Source of the DNA: Mesobacillus campisalis
GTDB taxonomy: Bacteria; Bacillota; Bacilli; Bacillales; Cytobacillaceae
NCBI RefSeq assembly: GCF_000986785.1
Contig: NZ_LAYY01000101.1
Location: 104,252-168,251, forward strand
Reading direction: 5' to 3'
Length of the DNA stretch: 64,000 bases
This document shows positions 30,141-38,436 of the stretch, piece by piece (positions within the stretch are counted from its first letter, which is position 1; the number at the start of each line of letters is the position of its first letter). The position numbers and the translations under genes are program-made. The notes under the pieces were generated by a model. It worked only from the letters and a program-made list of their open reading frames with translations, made no database searches and was not told the origin of the DNA.

Positions 30141-31409
30141 ATGACAGCAGTGAAAGAACCTATTTCACAAATCGTCAACGGAAAGCGTGTCATTGTCAAA
30201 AAACCGGAGCTATTGGCACCGGCGGGCAATCTTGAGAAATTGAAAATTGCCGTGCGCTACGGAGCAGATGCCGTCTTCATTGGCGGCCAGGAATACGGCC
30301 TTCGCTCCAATGCCGATAACTTTACCTTCGAGGAAATGAAAGAAGGCGTGGAATTCGCTGCCAAGTATGGCGCGAAGATTTATGTCACCACTAATATCTT
30401 TGCCCACAACGAAAATATCGATGGCCTCGAAGACTATCTTTTGGGATTAAAGGAAGCTGGCGTGCATGGAATCATCGTGGCCGATCCGCTCATCATCGAA
30501 ACTTGCCGCAGGGTTGCTCCCGAAATAGAAGTTCATCTCAGCACCCAGCAATCCCTTTCCAATTGGAAAGCTGTCCAGTTCTGGAAAGAGGAAGGGCTGG
30601 AGAGGGTCGTGCTTGCCCGTGAAACGAGTGCGGAGGAAATCGCGGAAATGAAGGAAAAGGTCGATATTGAAATTGAAACCTTCATCCATGGAGCGATGTG
30701 CATTGCCTATTCAGGCCGCTGTACCCTGAGCAATCATATGACAGCCCGCGATTCCAACCGCGGCGGCTGCTGCCAGTCATGCCGCTGGGATTACGACCTT
30801 TACGAGCTTGCCGGCAACAAGGAAAAAGCTTTGTTTGCCGATAACGATGCTCCGTTTGCGATGAGCCCCAAAGATTTGAAGCTGATTGAGTCCATCCCGC
30901 GCATGATTGAGCTCGGCATTGACAGCCTCAAAATTGAAGGCAGGATGAAATCCATCCACTATATCGCCACTGTAGTCAGTGTGTACCGCAAAGTCATTGA
31001 TGCCTACTGTGCCGACCCTGACAACTTTGCCATCAGGAAAGAGTGGCTTGAAGAGCTGGACAAGTGTGCGAACCGCGATACAGCCCCGGCGTTTTTTGAA
31101 GGAGTTCCAGGGTATAAAGAGCAAATGTATGGAAACCATAGCAAAAAGACAACATACGATTTCGCTGGTTTGGTGCTTGAATATGACGCTGAAACCAATA
31201 TGGTTACCCTGCAGCAGCGGAACTACTTCAAGGCTGGCGACGAAGTGGAATTCTTCGGTCCTGAAATCGGGAACTTCACTTATGTGATTGAAAAGATATG
31301 GGATGAAGATGGAAACGAACTCGATGCAGCCCGACATCCGCTGCAAATCGTCAAGTTCAAGCTGGACAAGCCAGTATTCCCATACAACATGATGCGAAAG
31401 GGGAAGTAA
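30141..31409 (+). CDS. trhP2: U32-family tRNA hydroxylation protein TrhP2 (YrrO)
   Basis: The larger U32 protein (422 residues), partner of TrhP1 in ho5U synthesis. Seen: [28 protein letters not shown] near the start (a TIM-like core), the U32 signature [20 protein letters not shown] near 175-194, with Cys continuing in [11 protein letters not shown] near 213, giving a likely Fe-S cluster, and a C-terminal beta domain. An aaaaggaggaagcacg Shine-Dalgarno sequence precedes the ATG. Earlier 'collagenase-like protease' labels for the family should not be taken as function. Confidence 0.94.
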   Translation: MTAVKEPISQIVNGKRVIVKKPELLAPAGNLEKLKIAVRYGADAVFIGGQEYGLRSNADNFTFEEMKEGVEFAAKYGAKIYVTTNIFAHNENIDGLEDYLLGLKEAGVHGIIVADPLIIETCRRVAPEIEVHLSTQQSLSNWKAVQFWKEEGLERVVLARETSAEEIAEMKEKVDIEIETFIHGAMCIAYSGRCTLSNHMTARDSNRGGCCQSCRWDYDLYELAGNKEKALFADNDAPFAMSPKDLKLIESIPRMIELGIDSLKIEGRMKSIHYIATVVSVYRKVIDAYCADPDNFAIRKEWLEELDKCANRDTAPAFFEGVPGYKEQMYGNHSKKTTYDFAGLVLEYDAETNMVTLQQRNYFKAGDEVEFFGPEIGNFTYVIEKIWDEDGNELDAARHPLQIVKFKLDKPVFPYNMMRKGK

Positions 31410-31411
31410 GA

Positions 31412-32047
31412 ATGGAACGCAAACCTGTTGTAATCGGGGTGGCCGGCGGTTCCGGTTCCGGTAAAACGAGTGTTACCAAGGCCCTTTATGAAAACTTTAA
31501 GGGCCATTCAATCATGATGATTGAACAGGATTATTATTACAAGGATCAGAGCGACCTCCCGCTTGAGGAACGCTTAAAGACAAACTATGACCATCCCCTT
31601 GCTTTCGATAACGATCTCCTGATTGAACATTTGAACCAGCTTCTGCGCTATGAGCCGATTGAGAAGCCGGTTTATGACTATACCATTCATACCCGTTCAA
31701 ATGAGGTCGTGCATGTTGAGCCCAAGGATGTCATCATTCTTGAAGGGATCCTGATCCTTGAAGATGAACGTCTTCGCGAACTGATGGACATCAAGCTTTA
31801 TGTCGATACGGATGCCGACCTGAGGATCATCCGCAGGCTGCTCCGCGATATTAAGGAACGAGGCCGTTCAATGGACTCGGTGATTGAGCAGTATGTCAAT
31901 GTCGTCAGGCCGATGCATAACCAGTTCATCGAGCCTACCAAGCGCTATGCTGATATCATCATTCCTGAAGGCGGGCACAATCGTGTCGCAATCGACTTAA
32001 TGGTCACTAAGATCCAAACTATTCTTGAACAAAAGTCTTTTTTATGA
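31412..32047 (+). CDS. udk: Uridine/cytidine kinase
   Basis: Phosphorylates uridine and cytidine in pyrimidine salvage. The 211 residues have the family length, with P-loop [13 protein letters not shown] at 9-21, EQDYYYKD near 38, YDHPLAFD near 60 and the lid region [12 protein letters not shown] near 144. It starts 2 bases after trhP2, so it is the last gene of the trmR-trhP1-trhP2-udk operon. Confidence 0.97.
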   Translation: MERKPVVIGVAGGSGSGKTSVTKALYENFKGHSIMMIEQDYYYKDQSDLPLEERLKTNYDHPLAFDNDLLIEHLNQLLRYEPIEKPVYDYTIHTRSNEVVHVEPKDVIILEGILILEDERLRELMDIKLYVDTDADLRIIRRLLRDIKERGRSMDSVIEQYVNVVRPMHNQFIEPTKRYADIIIPEGGHNRVAIDLMVTKIQTILEQKSFL

Positions 32048-32087
32048 CACAATAGCATAAATAAAGATAACAAATAGGCAATAAACA

Positions 32088-32117
32088 GCGCGCGCCCTTT
32101 TTTCAAGGACGCGCTCC
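32088..32117 (+). other. GC-rich imperfect hairpin between udk and greA
   Basis: agcgcg (32088) pairs with cgcgct (32115 end), with an inner ccctt/aagga region. A following A-rich stretch rather than a U-run argues against a standard terminator on this strand. It may protect the udk mRNA end or lie in the greA leader. Confidence 0.35.
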
Positions 32118-32194
32118 TGTATATAAAAAAAGCAATTGAACATTCCTACATAAAACTATTGGGGAATTGTGAAGATTAGAAGGAGTGAAGGATT

Positions 32195-32671
32195 TTGGCT
32201 ACAGAAAAAGTATTTCCGATGACACTTGCGGGAAAACAGAAGCTTGAACAGGAATTGGAACATTTGAAAACGGTTAAACGGAAGGAAGTTGTGGAGCGCA
32301 TCAAAATTGCCCGCAGCTTTGGAGACCTTTCCGAAAACTCCGAGTATGATTCGGCGAAAGAAGAACAGGCTTTCGTTGAAGGAAGGATCACAACGCTTGA
32401 AAACATGATCCGCAATGCGAAAATCATTGAAGAAGGAGAACTGGGCAGCGATACAGTCGCTCTTGGCCGTACCGTTACATTCATAGAGCTTCCGGACGGG
32501 GAAGAAGAGTCTTATTCCATCGTAGGAAGCGCCGAAGCAGATCCTTTCGAAGGCAAAATTTCCAACGACTCGCCGATTGCCAGAAGCTTGCTGGGCAAAA
32601 AGGTAGGCGATGAAGTAACCGTCCAGACTCCTGGAGGCGAAATGGCTGTACGCATCACATCCATTAAGTAA
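32195..32671 (+). CDS. greA: Transcription elongation factor GreA
   Basis: Rescues backtracked RNA polymerase by stimulating transcript cleavage. The 158 residues have an N-terminal coiled coil (about 10-75, with the acidic tip [16 protein letters not shown] near 43) and a C-terminal FKBP-like domain ending [18 protein letters not shown]. The start is TTG ([14 protein letters not shown]) with an aaggagtgaagga Shine-Dalgarno sequence; the homologous N-terminus supports it. Confidence 0.97.
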   Translation: MATEKVFPMTLAGKQKLEQELEHLKTVKRKEVVERIKIARSFGDLSENSEYDSAKEEQAFVEGRITTLENMIRNAKIIEEGELGSDTVALGRTVTFIELPDGEEESYSIVGSAEADPFEGKISNDSPIARSLLGKKVGDEVTVQTPGGEMAVRITSIK

Positions 32672-32699
32672 TAACAGTATATAAGTTTGAAATAACCCA

Positions 32700-32730
32700 T
32701 CCTCGTCAACACTTTTGACGAGGTGTTTTT
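32700..32730 (+). terminator. greA terminator overlapping the pbpI ribosome binding site
   Basis: Stem cctcgtca/tgacgagg (32701-32708 with 32716-32723) followed by tgtttttt. The 3' arm contains gaggtg, the Shine-Dalgarno sequence of the next gene, whose ATG is at 32732. Folding would both end transcription and hide the ribosome site. Confidence 0.85.
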
Positions 32731-32731
32731 T

Positions 32732-34498
32732 ATGAGGAAGAACAGGCTGATGGCCTGGCTGGCTTTATGCATGCTGTGCATTGGCCTGCTGATTGCGAGG
32801 CTTGCCCAGATCCAGCTGATTTCAACTACGTCCTTTTCGGAACACGATATCAATCTCCTCGAAGCCAGTGTAAGGCAGAGAGCCCAGGAAATCGTGATTG
32901 ATAATGGCCGGGGCAATTTTCTTGACCGTTCAGGGGAGCCGCTCGTTTATGAGAAAAATCCAGTTTTGGTCCTTTTTCCCTTTCTTAAACACATGGAGTG
33001 GCCAGCCGAAAAAGTGGCATCGATTGCAGGTGTTTCGGCCAATGCCATTTCAAGAGCGCTAAAAGATGCAAAAGAACCCTTTGCCTTTGGCTTCCCTGAA
33101 CCAATAGCCCTTTCACAGAGGGAAATGGATCAAATCAATACACTTGAAATACCCGGCGTATTTGCCGTTGAGCAGAAGTTCTTGCTTCCTGACAGGCAGG
33201 CAGCACAGCTTATCGGAATAAACGGTGAGAACCCAAGCCTGGTTAAAAAGCGCTATGGCGATAAAGAGTTTTTGCCGAGAACGTTAACGGGGCTGTCGGG
33301 GCTTGAAAAAAGCTTTGATGAATTCCTGATTGGCGAAGGAAAATCAAGGCTTGTCTACCATGTCGATGCCATTGGTTCACCGCTGTTCGGAATCAATGTC
33401 AAATATTCCGAGCCGGCAAATCCTTTTTACCCAGTGAATGTAAAGACGACTATCGATAAAGACCTCCAGGAAATTTCCGAGGGTCTTGCCGATCGGCACC
33501 AATTGAAAAAAGGCGGCCTGGTGCTGCTGGATATCGAGAGCAATTCGGTTCTGGCAATGGTTTCGCGGCCGAAGCTTAACCGGAAGAATCCCTTTGGGGA
33601 TGCAGGTGTTGAAAATATGATGGTCAAACAGCAAATCCCAGGATCGGTGTTTAAAACGGTCGTCGCGGCAGCAGCCATAGACTATGAACTGGCACCCGCA
33701 GCGCGGAGGTTCGACTGCAGCAAAAAAATAAACGGGGAACCAGATTTAAAGTACCAGCATGGAGTACTGGATTTCCCACAAAGTTTTTCGAGGAGCTGCA
33801 ACAGGACATTTGCCGACCTGGCAAAAGAACTAAAGAAAATCGACACAACCATCATGGAAACTTATGCAGAGAAGCTGTCACTTACCGGCAGTGTTGGCTG
33901 GTCAGGGGATATCTTCCACACTGAAAACTTTAAACAGTTTGCCGATGAAGAAAGCGGCAGAGTATTCAGCTCTGAAAAGGCGAGGCAAGACGATAATTTC
34001 GCTGCGCTCTCCGCCATCGGCCAGCATGAAGTAAGGGTCAGCCCGCTGGCAGTGGCCAATATGATGGCAACCATTGCCCGGGGCGGAGAAAAGCTGATGG
34101 TGCGGACGGTTGAAGCAGTGGAATATCAAAATGGTTCGAAGCTGGTTGGCTTTGAAGCAAAAAAACTTCCCGGAGAAACGCTCTCACCGTACACGGTCCA
34201 AAACCTCCAAAAGCTGCTTCGTGAAGTCGTAACCGATGAGAAAGGCACAGGCCGCTGGTTTAAGGAACTTCCGTATGCTGTGGCAGGAAAGTCTGGAACG
34301 GCTGAAACAGGCAGGCATAAAGAGGGAAGGCAGATGCACAGTAAATGGTTTGCAGGTTATTTTCCTTATGAAAAGCCAAAATATGCCCTTGTCGCTGTCA
34401 GCCTCGATGTGCATGAAGAAGAAGGCGGGGTGAATGCCCTTTTTGCTGACATGGTGAAGGAGCTTTACCAATCAGACCAGAAAAAAGCTGCAGAATAA
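32732..34498 (+). CDS. pbpI: Class B penicillin-binding protein PbpI (PBP4b-like)
   Basis: A membrane-anchored transpeptidase of 588 residues; in B. subtilis pbpI (yrrR) is expressed in sporulation under sigma-F. Seen: an N-terminal anchor (LMAWLALCMLCIGLLIARLAQI), a PBP dimerisation region, active-site SVFK in PGSVFKTVVAAAA near 306, SRSCN near 350, and KSGTAET near 524. ATG 32732 was chosen over GTG 32723 because gaggtg is the ribosome site. It lies after greA, as in B. subtilis. Confidence 0.92.
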   Translation: MRKNRLMAWLALCMLCIGLLIARLAQIQLISTTSFSEHDINLLEASVRQRAQEIVIDNGRGNFLDRSGEPLVYEKNPVLVLFPFLKHMEWPAEKVASIAGVSANAISRALKDAKEPFAFGFPEPIALSQREMDQINTLEIPGVFAVEQKFLLPDRQAAQLIGINGENPSLVKKRYGDKEFLPRTLTGLSGLEKSFDEFLIGEGKSRLVYHVDAIGSPLFGINVKYSEPANPFYPVNVKTTIDKDLQEISEGLADRHQLKKGGLVLLDIESNSVLAMVSRPKLNRKNPFGDAGVENMMVKQQIPGSVFKTVVAAAAIDYELAPAARRFDCSKKINGEPDLKYQHGVLDFPQSFSRSCNRTFADLAKELKKIDTTIMETYAEKLSLTGSVGWSGDIFHTENFKQFADEESGRVFSSEKARQDDNFAALSAIGQHEVRVSPLAVANMMATIARGGEKLMVRTVEAVEYQNGSKLVGFEAKKLPGETLSPYTVQNLQKLLREVVTDEKGTGRWFKELPYAVAGKSGTAETGRHKEGRQMHSKWFAGYFPYEKPKYALVAVSLDVHEEEGGVNALFADMVKELYQSDQKKAAE

Positions 34499-34652
34499 AT
34501 CTTGTCCTCAAACTAATTCCTGGTGCAAAACAGGAAGAGTGGGATGCTGACTGCCTTGTTATGGGAGCCAGGCAGGCCGCAACAGGTAAAAATCCTTCAT
34601 GTTTGGATAAAGACATGATAAAATGTTGGCAACCTGATAAAGGGAGTGAAGG

Positions 34653-35345
34653 ATGTTGGGAAAAAATCTTACTGACGAGGGTTCAAGGGCTGGGAAGCTG
34701 ACCAAAAGAAGAAAGACGAACCTTATTTTAAATAGCTTAATCGCAATTGTTCTCCTCTTGATCATCTTCGTATCGGTCAACATTTTTTTTGGTGACAGCC
34801 AGAGCGGTGAACAGGCTGAGAATACTGCACCAGCCCAGGAAGAAACCGAAACGGGCGGCAATGGACAGGAATCCGGCTCTGGCGAATCCGATGCCGCAGG
34901 AAGCGATGAGGATGTGGCGGCAGATGAAACTGGCGATTCCTCCGGAGAGGAAGAAAATGCTGAGCAGAATGAAGACCAGAATGCCGAGGAAGGCAATGAG
35001 GAAGAGGGCGAGCGAGTTGTCACTGAAGGCGGCAGCAGCCCGGATGTCAAACAGACCATCGTGGATCCAAACTGGGAGCCTGTAGGAACGTCACAGAGCG
35101 GCGAGCATGTGGCTGTCTATGACAAAAACCATGTAGACTGGCAGGAAATGCTTAAAGCGATTTCCTATGCTACAGGCATTGACCAGGGAAATATGACGGT
35201 GTGGTTCCTGGGCAATAATGGCGGTCCAAACAGCGCTGCCGGGACAGTATCCGAAAAAGGCGGAAACCAGAAGTACCGGGTGGCGATTGAATGGGTTGAC
35301 AATGAAGGCTGGAAACCTGTTAAAGTAGAAGAGTTGAATCAATAA
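34653..35345 (+). CDS. yrrS: YrrS-like DUF1510 membrane protein
   Basis: A 230-residue protein, function unknown; in B. subtilis YrrS follows pbpI and is sporulation-linked. Layout: basic cytoplasmic start, one membrane helix (LILNSLIAIVLLLIIFVSVNIFF, about 25-47), a long low-complexity acidic linker rich in Glu, Gly, Ser and Asn (about 50-130), and a compact C-terminal DUF1510 domain (about 140-230, with VDWQEMLKAISYATGI). An agggagtgaagg Shine-Dalgarno sequence precedes the ATG. Confidence 0.9.
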   Translation: MLGKNLTDEGSRAGKLTKRRKTNLILNSLIAIVLLLIIFVSVNIFFGDSQSGEQAENTAPAQEETETGGNGQESGSGESDAAGSDEDVAADETGDSSGEEENAEQNEDQNAEEGNEEEGERVVTEGGSSPDVKQTIVDPNWEPVGTSQSGEHVAVYDKNHVDWQEMLKAISYATGIDQGNMTVWFLGNNGGPNSAAGTVSEKGGNQKYRVAIEWVDNEGWKPVKVEELNQ

Positions 35346-35414
35346 GAATGACACCCGCACCAGTGCTGCACAACTCGCAGGACTGGAGACGGCTGCGGAG
35401 GAAGGATTGACAGA

Positions 35415-36110
35415 ATGAAAGTAGCAATCATTGGAGCAATGGAAGAAGAAGTAACGTTGTTAAGGCAAAAGATCGGGAATGCCGTACAGGAGACAATAGC
35501 TGGTTTTGAATTTACATCAGGAACGATGGAAGGGAAGGAAGTCATCCTCCTGCGGTCGGGGATAGGCAAGGTCAATGCGGCCATGTCAACGACCATCCTA
35601 TTGGAAAGATTCAAGCCAGATTATGTGATAAACACAGGTTCTGCCGGGGGATTGAATCCGGCGCTGAATGTCGGAGATGTCGTTATTTCAAGCGAAGTGC
35701 GCCACCATGATGTCGATGTAACGGCTTTCGGTTATGAATATGGCCAAGTTCCACAGCTGCCGGCAGCGTTTGAAGCAGAAGCCGGGCTTGTCGGGATCGC
35801 CGAAGAAAGCGCCAGGGAAATTGAGGGGATTCAGGTGGTCAAAGGCTTGATTACCACCGGGGACTCTTTTATGAATGACCCTGGGAGGGTTGAGTTCATC
35901 CGAACAAAGTTCAACGGACTGCAGGCTGTCGAAATGGAAGCTGCAGCAATCGCCCAGGTAGCTTATCAGTATGGCGTGCCGTTCGTCATCATTCGTTCCT
36001 TGTCGGATATTGCGGGAAAGGAATCGGGCGTCAGCTTTGAGAAGTTCCTGGAAACTGCAGCCGTCAATTCCGCCAATCTTGTGATGAGAATTACCGCGGC
36101 AATTAAATAA
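35415..36110 (+). CDS. mtnN: 5'-methylthioadenosine/S-adenosylhomocysteine nucleosidase
   Basis: Cleaves MTA and SAH, clearing products of SAM-using enzymes. The 231 residues match the Pfs family: [13 protein letters not shown] start with catalytic Glu 12 region, NTGSAGGL near 75, [11 protein letters not shown] near 174 (Glu binding ribose), and RSLSDIAG near 194 (catalytic Asp). In B. subtilis yrrT precedes it and mccA-mccB follow; none of these is here. Confidence 0.97.
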   Translation: MKVAIIGAMEEEVTLLRQKIGNAVQETIAGFEFTSGTMEGKEVILLRSGIGKVNAAMSTTILLERFKPDYVINTGSAGGLNPALNVGDVVISSEVRHHDVDVTAFGYEYGQVPQLPAAFEAEAGLVGIAEESAREIEGIQVVKGLITTGDSFMNDPGRVEFIRTKFNGLQAVEMEAAAIAQVAYQYGVPFVIIRSLSDIAGKESGVSFEKFLETAAVNSANLVMRITAAIK

Positions 36111-36123
36111 TCGAACGTTGCGA

Positions 36124-36160
36124 AAGGCCTCTCCGATATTTTTAAGGAGCGGTCTTTTTC
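36124..36160 (+). terminator. Terminator of mtnN
   Basis: Stem ggcctctcc/ggagcggtc (36126-36134 with 36146-36154), one mismatch and one G-T pair, then ttttt. Confidence 0.75.
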
Positions 36161-36307
36161 GTGAACAGACACCCTCTTCAGGCTTGAGGCATTACCCTTT
36201 TTTTTTACACAATTTACATGCCCACAGCAAGCCTATTCTGTGTTAAATTAGGGATATGATTGTTTCCTGGCTTTATAGTTTAGCATAGTGATAGAAAGGT
36301 GATTAAT

Positions 36308-36571
36308 GTGAACGTAAAGCAATTGTATGAAAAGATGGTGGATTATCGGCAATTTGGGATTGTCCTTATGGCTGTAGGCGCGTTCTTCTACCTGGGTGTC
36401 ATTCTTCCTTCAGTGACTGCTGTAATGGCAGATAAATATATTGCAATGGGGGCATCAACAGGCTTCCTGTTCCTATCCGTTCTTTCTTTTATCCTGGCGA
36501 AAAAATGCCAGGGGAAACTTGCTGAGACGGAAGAAGGACTAGAATATTTAATGAACCAAAAACGTCCGTAA
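36308..36571 (+). CDS. yrhC: YrhC-like membrane protein
   Basis: An 87-residue protein with two membrane helices (FGIVLMAVGAFFYLGVIL about 17-36 and MGASTGFLFLSVLSFILA about 48-66), matching the YrhC family; function unknown. GTG 36308 is chosen because aaaggtgatt lies 7-8 bases upstream. In B. subtilis yrhC ends the mtnN-mccA-mccB-yrhC group and lies next to yrzI, as here. Confidence 0.8.
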   Translation: MNVKQLYEKMVDYRQFGIVLMAVGAFFYLGVILPSVTAVMADKYIAMGASTGFLFLSVLSFILAKKCQGKLAETEEGLEYLMNQKRP

Positions 36572-36587
36572 AGGGCGTTTTTTTATT
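36558..36587 (+). terminator. Terminator of yrhC
   Basis: Stem aaacgtcc/gggcgttt (36559-36566 with 36573-36580), then a T-run; the 5' arm overlaps the end of the coding region. Confidence 0.8.
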
Positions 36588-36613
36588 TATTTTTAAAAAC
36601 TGGAGAAAAATGG

Positions 36614-36642
36614 TTTACATTTCATCTAATTGTGGATATAAT
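36614..36642 (+). promoter_or_regulatory. Strong sigma-A promoter of the yrzI micro-ORF operon
   Basis: TTTACA (36614-36619), exact 17-base spacer, TATAAT (36637-36642), just after the yrhC terminator. It predicts a start near 36649 and a leader of about 33 bases to the first small ORF. Confidence 0.8.
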
Positions 36643-36681
36643 TACCACTGTAGGAAAAAATTCTTAAGGAGGTCGAGTGAA

Positions 36682-36762
36682 ATGAACAAGGGATACACAA
36701 AAGGAACAGCACAACTTCATGCTTTTACCACGCATTCGACCGATACGGACTGGACCGCTTAA
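36682..36762 (+). CDS. 26-residue ORF at the head of the yrzI operon
   Basis: An unrecognised peptide (begins MNKGYTKGTA, ends THSTDTDWTA) containing seven Thr. It is supported by the optimal aaggaggtcgagtga Shine-Dalgarno sequence 36667-36681 and by the strong promoter just upstream. The B. subtilis yrzI transcript also carries several cryptic small ORFs. It could be a functional peptide or a leader whose translation affects the downstream hairpins; both are inference. Confidence 0.55.
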   Translation: MNKGYTKGTAQLHAFTTHSTDTDWTA

Positions 36763-36785
36763 GGATTTTCTGACTAAGCATATCC

Positions 36786-36863
36786 ATGCCGCAGGGAGAA
36801 TCGTGCCCTGCGGCATTTCTATGTCCTTTTTTAGGCCGCAGGGATTCTCTCTGCGGCTTTTTA
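36786..36863 (+). promoter_or_regulatory. Tandem hairpins with an alternative long fold, between the 26-residue ORF and yrzI
   Basis: Hairpin 1: 36786-36796 with 36806-36816 (11 perfect pairs), followed by a T-rich tract. Hairpin 2: 36835-36841 with 36851-36857, followed by ttttt, a terminator. Alternatively 36788-36802 pairs with 36843-36857 (15 pairs, one G-T) and 36806-36814 with 36835-36843 (9 pairs), giving one long rod. All pairings were read directly from the sequence. Confidence 0.8.
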
Positions 36864-36894
36864 TATTGGATATGAAAAAGGAGGTGAACCCGTG

Positions 36895-37035
36895 ATGACC
36901 TTAAATATCTTATTCTTTACCATTACCATCAAAAAACGTGAAATGTCACTTGAGGAAGTCCGCCATAATGAAATGGTTGAAAAGCTTCTTGAAGAAAACA
37001 GGGACCGTCAGGCACAGTATATGCGCCAATTTTAA
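36895..37035 (+). CDS. yrzI: YrzI-family small protein
   Basis: A 46-residue protein beginning MTLNILFFTITIKKREMSLE, a clear match to the Bac_small_YrzI family from memory. A hydrophobic start is followed by a charged helix (EVRHNEMVEKLLEENRDRQ). The aaggaggtgaaccc Shine-Dalgarno sequence is excellent; GTG 36892 is a possible alternative. In B. subtilis the yrzI operon mRNA is the founding target of the ribosome-dependent endonuclease Rae1 (YacP). Confidence 0.85.
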   Translation: MTLNILFFTITIKKREMSLEEVRHNEMVEKLLEENRDRQAQYMRQF

Positions 37036-37074
37036 TGAAGCTTTTAAAAAAACTATAGAAAGGTGGGCTATTAA

Positions 37075-37131
37075 ATGATCATGATTCAAAGCAGAGCAGC
37101 AATTTACCTGGTGGAGATGGATTCCACCTAG
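37075..37131 (+). CDS. 18-residue ORF, candidate counterpart of S1025
   Basis: MIMIQSRAAIYLVEMDST, with a gaaaggtgggct Shine-Dalgarno sequence. In B. subtilis, Rae1 cuts the yrzI mRNA inside a cryptic ORF of about 17 codons called S1025; this ORF agrees with it in length and neighbourhood. The assignment rests on memory of length and position, not on an alignment. Confidence 0.55.
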   Translation: MIMIQSRAAIYLVEMDST

Positions 37132-37147
37132 CCGAGGAGGATGAAAA

Positions 37148-37222
37148 ATGTCGCTGCACGTACTGTTGCTGACACTTGTTTTCAGGAAAAGGAAACATCA
37201 TTATGAGACCAGAGGATTGTAA
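37148..37222 (+). CDS. 24-residue YrzI-like miniprotein
   Basis: MSLHVLLLTLVFRKRKHHYE... resembles the N-terminus of YrzI (hydrophobic run, T, then R-K-R), so it may be a shortened paralogue. The gaggagg Shine-Dalgarno sequence (37134-37140) is exactly 7 bases before this ATG; an ATG directly abutting it in another frame is less likely. Confidence 0.5.
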   Translation: MSLHVLLLTLVFRKRKHHYETRGL

Positions 37223-37310
37223 CAAAATGTTCACAGCCTCCCCCTTTTAGCAAATTGTAAATGTGTTAAATTTGAAGCAAATCAGCCATTCGGCAAAGGG
37301 GTGTGGAACC

Positions 37311-37388
37311 ATGTTTTCAATTGTAATGGGCCTCGTGATTTGCGCAGCGATCGGCAGCATCATTGCTGCCGAAGTGAGTGTAGAATAA
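37311..37388 (+). CDS. 25-residue hydrophobic miniprotein
   Basis: MFSIVMGLVICAAIGSIIAA followed by EVSVE: a single predicted membrane helix with a short acidic tail. An aaaggggtgtggaacc Shine-Dalgarno sequence lies upstream and a strong terminator starts at the stop. It resembles small membrane or spore-type miniproteins, but I do not recognise it. Confidence 0.5.
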   Translation: MFSIVMGLVICAAIGSIIAAEVSVE

Positions 37389-37439
37389 AAGCGGAAGCGT
37401 CCTGCTGGCATCACGCCGCAGGGCGCTTCCGCTTTTTCG
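37389..37439 (+). terminator. Strong terminator before sigK
   Basis: Stem agcggaagcg(t)cctgc with gcaggg cgcttccgct (about 37390-37405 and 37418-37433), then tttttc. Confidence 0.92.
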
Positions 37440-37550
37440 CATATGGCATAATTTTCAAAAGAAAACTTTTGATTCGGACATACACGAACCCGCCTTTCTT
37501 TTCATAGGAATCTATATAGGCAATAGCCTAATTACGCGGGGGGTGGAAAC

Positions 37551-38270
37551 GTGTCTGGAATATTGGCAGCACTTGGCTACTTAGTAAAGGAATTTGTCTT
37601 TCTTGTTTCTTATGTTAAAAACAATGCATTTCCCCAACCGCTGTCTGCAGCTGACGAGCGGAAGTATTTGCGTTTGATGGCGCAGGGTGATGGCCATGCA
37701 CGCAATATGCTGATTGAACATAATTTGCGCCTTGTCGCACATATCGTGAAGAAATTCGAAAACACTGGGGAGGACTCGGAGGACCTCATTTCAATCGGCA
37801 CCATCGGCTTAATCAAGGCGATTGAAAGCTATTCGGAAGGAAAAGGGACGAAGCTGGCCACTTATGCCGCGCGTTGTATTGAAAACGAAATTCTTATGCA
37901 TTTGCGTGCTCTGAAGAAAACGAAGAAGGATGTCTCGCTCCATGATCCAATAGGGCAGGATAAAGAGGGAAATGAAATCTCCCTTATCGACGTCTTAAAA
38001 TCGGAATCGGAGGATGTTATTGACACAATCCAGCTGAATATGGAGCTGGAAAAGGTAAAGCAGTATATAGGGGTGCTGGATGAACGCGAAAAAGAAGTGA
38101 TAATCGGCCGCTTTGGCCTAGATTTGAAAAAGGAAAAAACCCAGCGGGAAATCGCCAAGGAACTCGGCATCTCCCGGAGCTATGTCTCCAGGATTGAAAA
38201 AAGGGCCCTGATGAAAATGTTTCATGAATTCTACCGGGCTGAGAAGGAAAAAAAGAAAAACAAAGGATGA
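37551..38270 (+). CDS. sigK: Sporulation sigma factor SigK precursor (pro-sigma-K), uninterrupted
   Basis: The late mother-cell sigma factor. The 239 residues cover the whole protein, including the hydrophobic pro-sequence ([27 protein letters not shown]) that SpoIVFB removes, region 2 ([17 protein letters not shown] near 80) and region 4 HTH ([23 protein letters not shown] near 200). The frame is continuous where the skin element splits the gene in B. subtilis, so no recombinase is needed. The start is GTG with a gcggggggtgg Shine-Dalgarno sequence. A CATACACG at 37479-37486 could be a sigma-E -10, but no clear -35 was found. Confidence 0.96.
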   Translation: MSGILAALGYLVKEFVFLVSYVKNNAFPQPLSAADERKYLRLMAQGDGHARNMLIEHNLRLVAHIVKKFENTGEDSEDLISIGTIGLIKAIESYSEGKGTKLATYAARCIENEILMHLRALKKTKKDVSLHDPIGQDKEGNEISLIDVLKSESEDVIDTIQLNMELEKVKQYIGVLDEREKEVIIGRFGLDLKKEKTQREIAKELGISRSYVSRIEKRALMKMFHEFYRAEKEKKKNKG

Positions 38271-38329
38271 ATGTTCTTTTCATATTGAGGACGGCCGCTG
38301 TTATTGTAGTGTGTGCAGCGTTCTTCTCC

Positions 38330-38372
38330 AGGTCCAGTCCGAAAGCGGCGTGCTTTCGGACTGGACCTTTTA
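38330..38372 (+). terminator. Terminator of sigK
   Basis: Perfect stem ggtccagtccgaaagc/gctttcggactggacc (38331-38346 with 38352-38367), then ttttag. Confidence 0.9.
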
Positions 38373-38436
38373 GTTTCCCGGAATTTTGGGAGGAGGCGTC
38401 ATTGCCTTTTTTCTGGTCTTCTTAATTTTTTTGTTG

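Noticed and set aside
38267-38426. Hydrophobic small ORF overlapping the sigK stop
   Set aside because: It runs through the sigK terminator hairpin and has an unnatural C-terminus.
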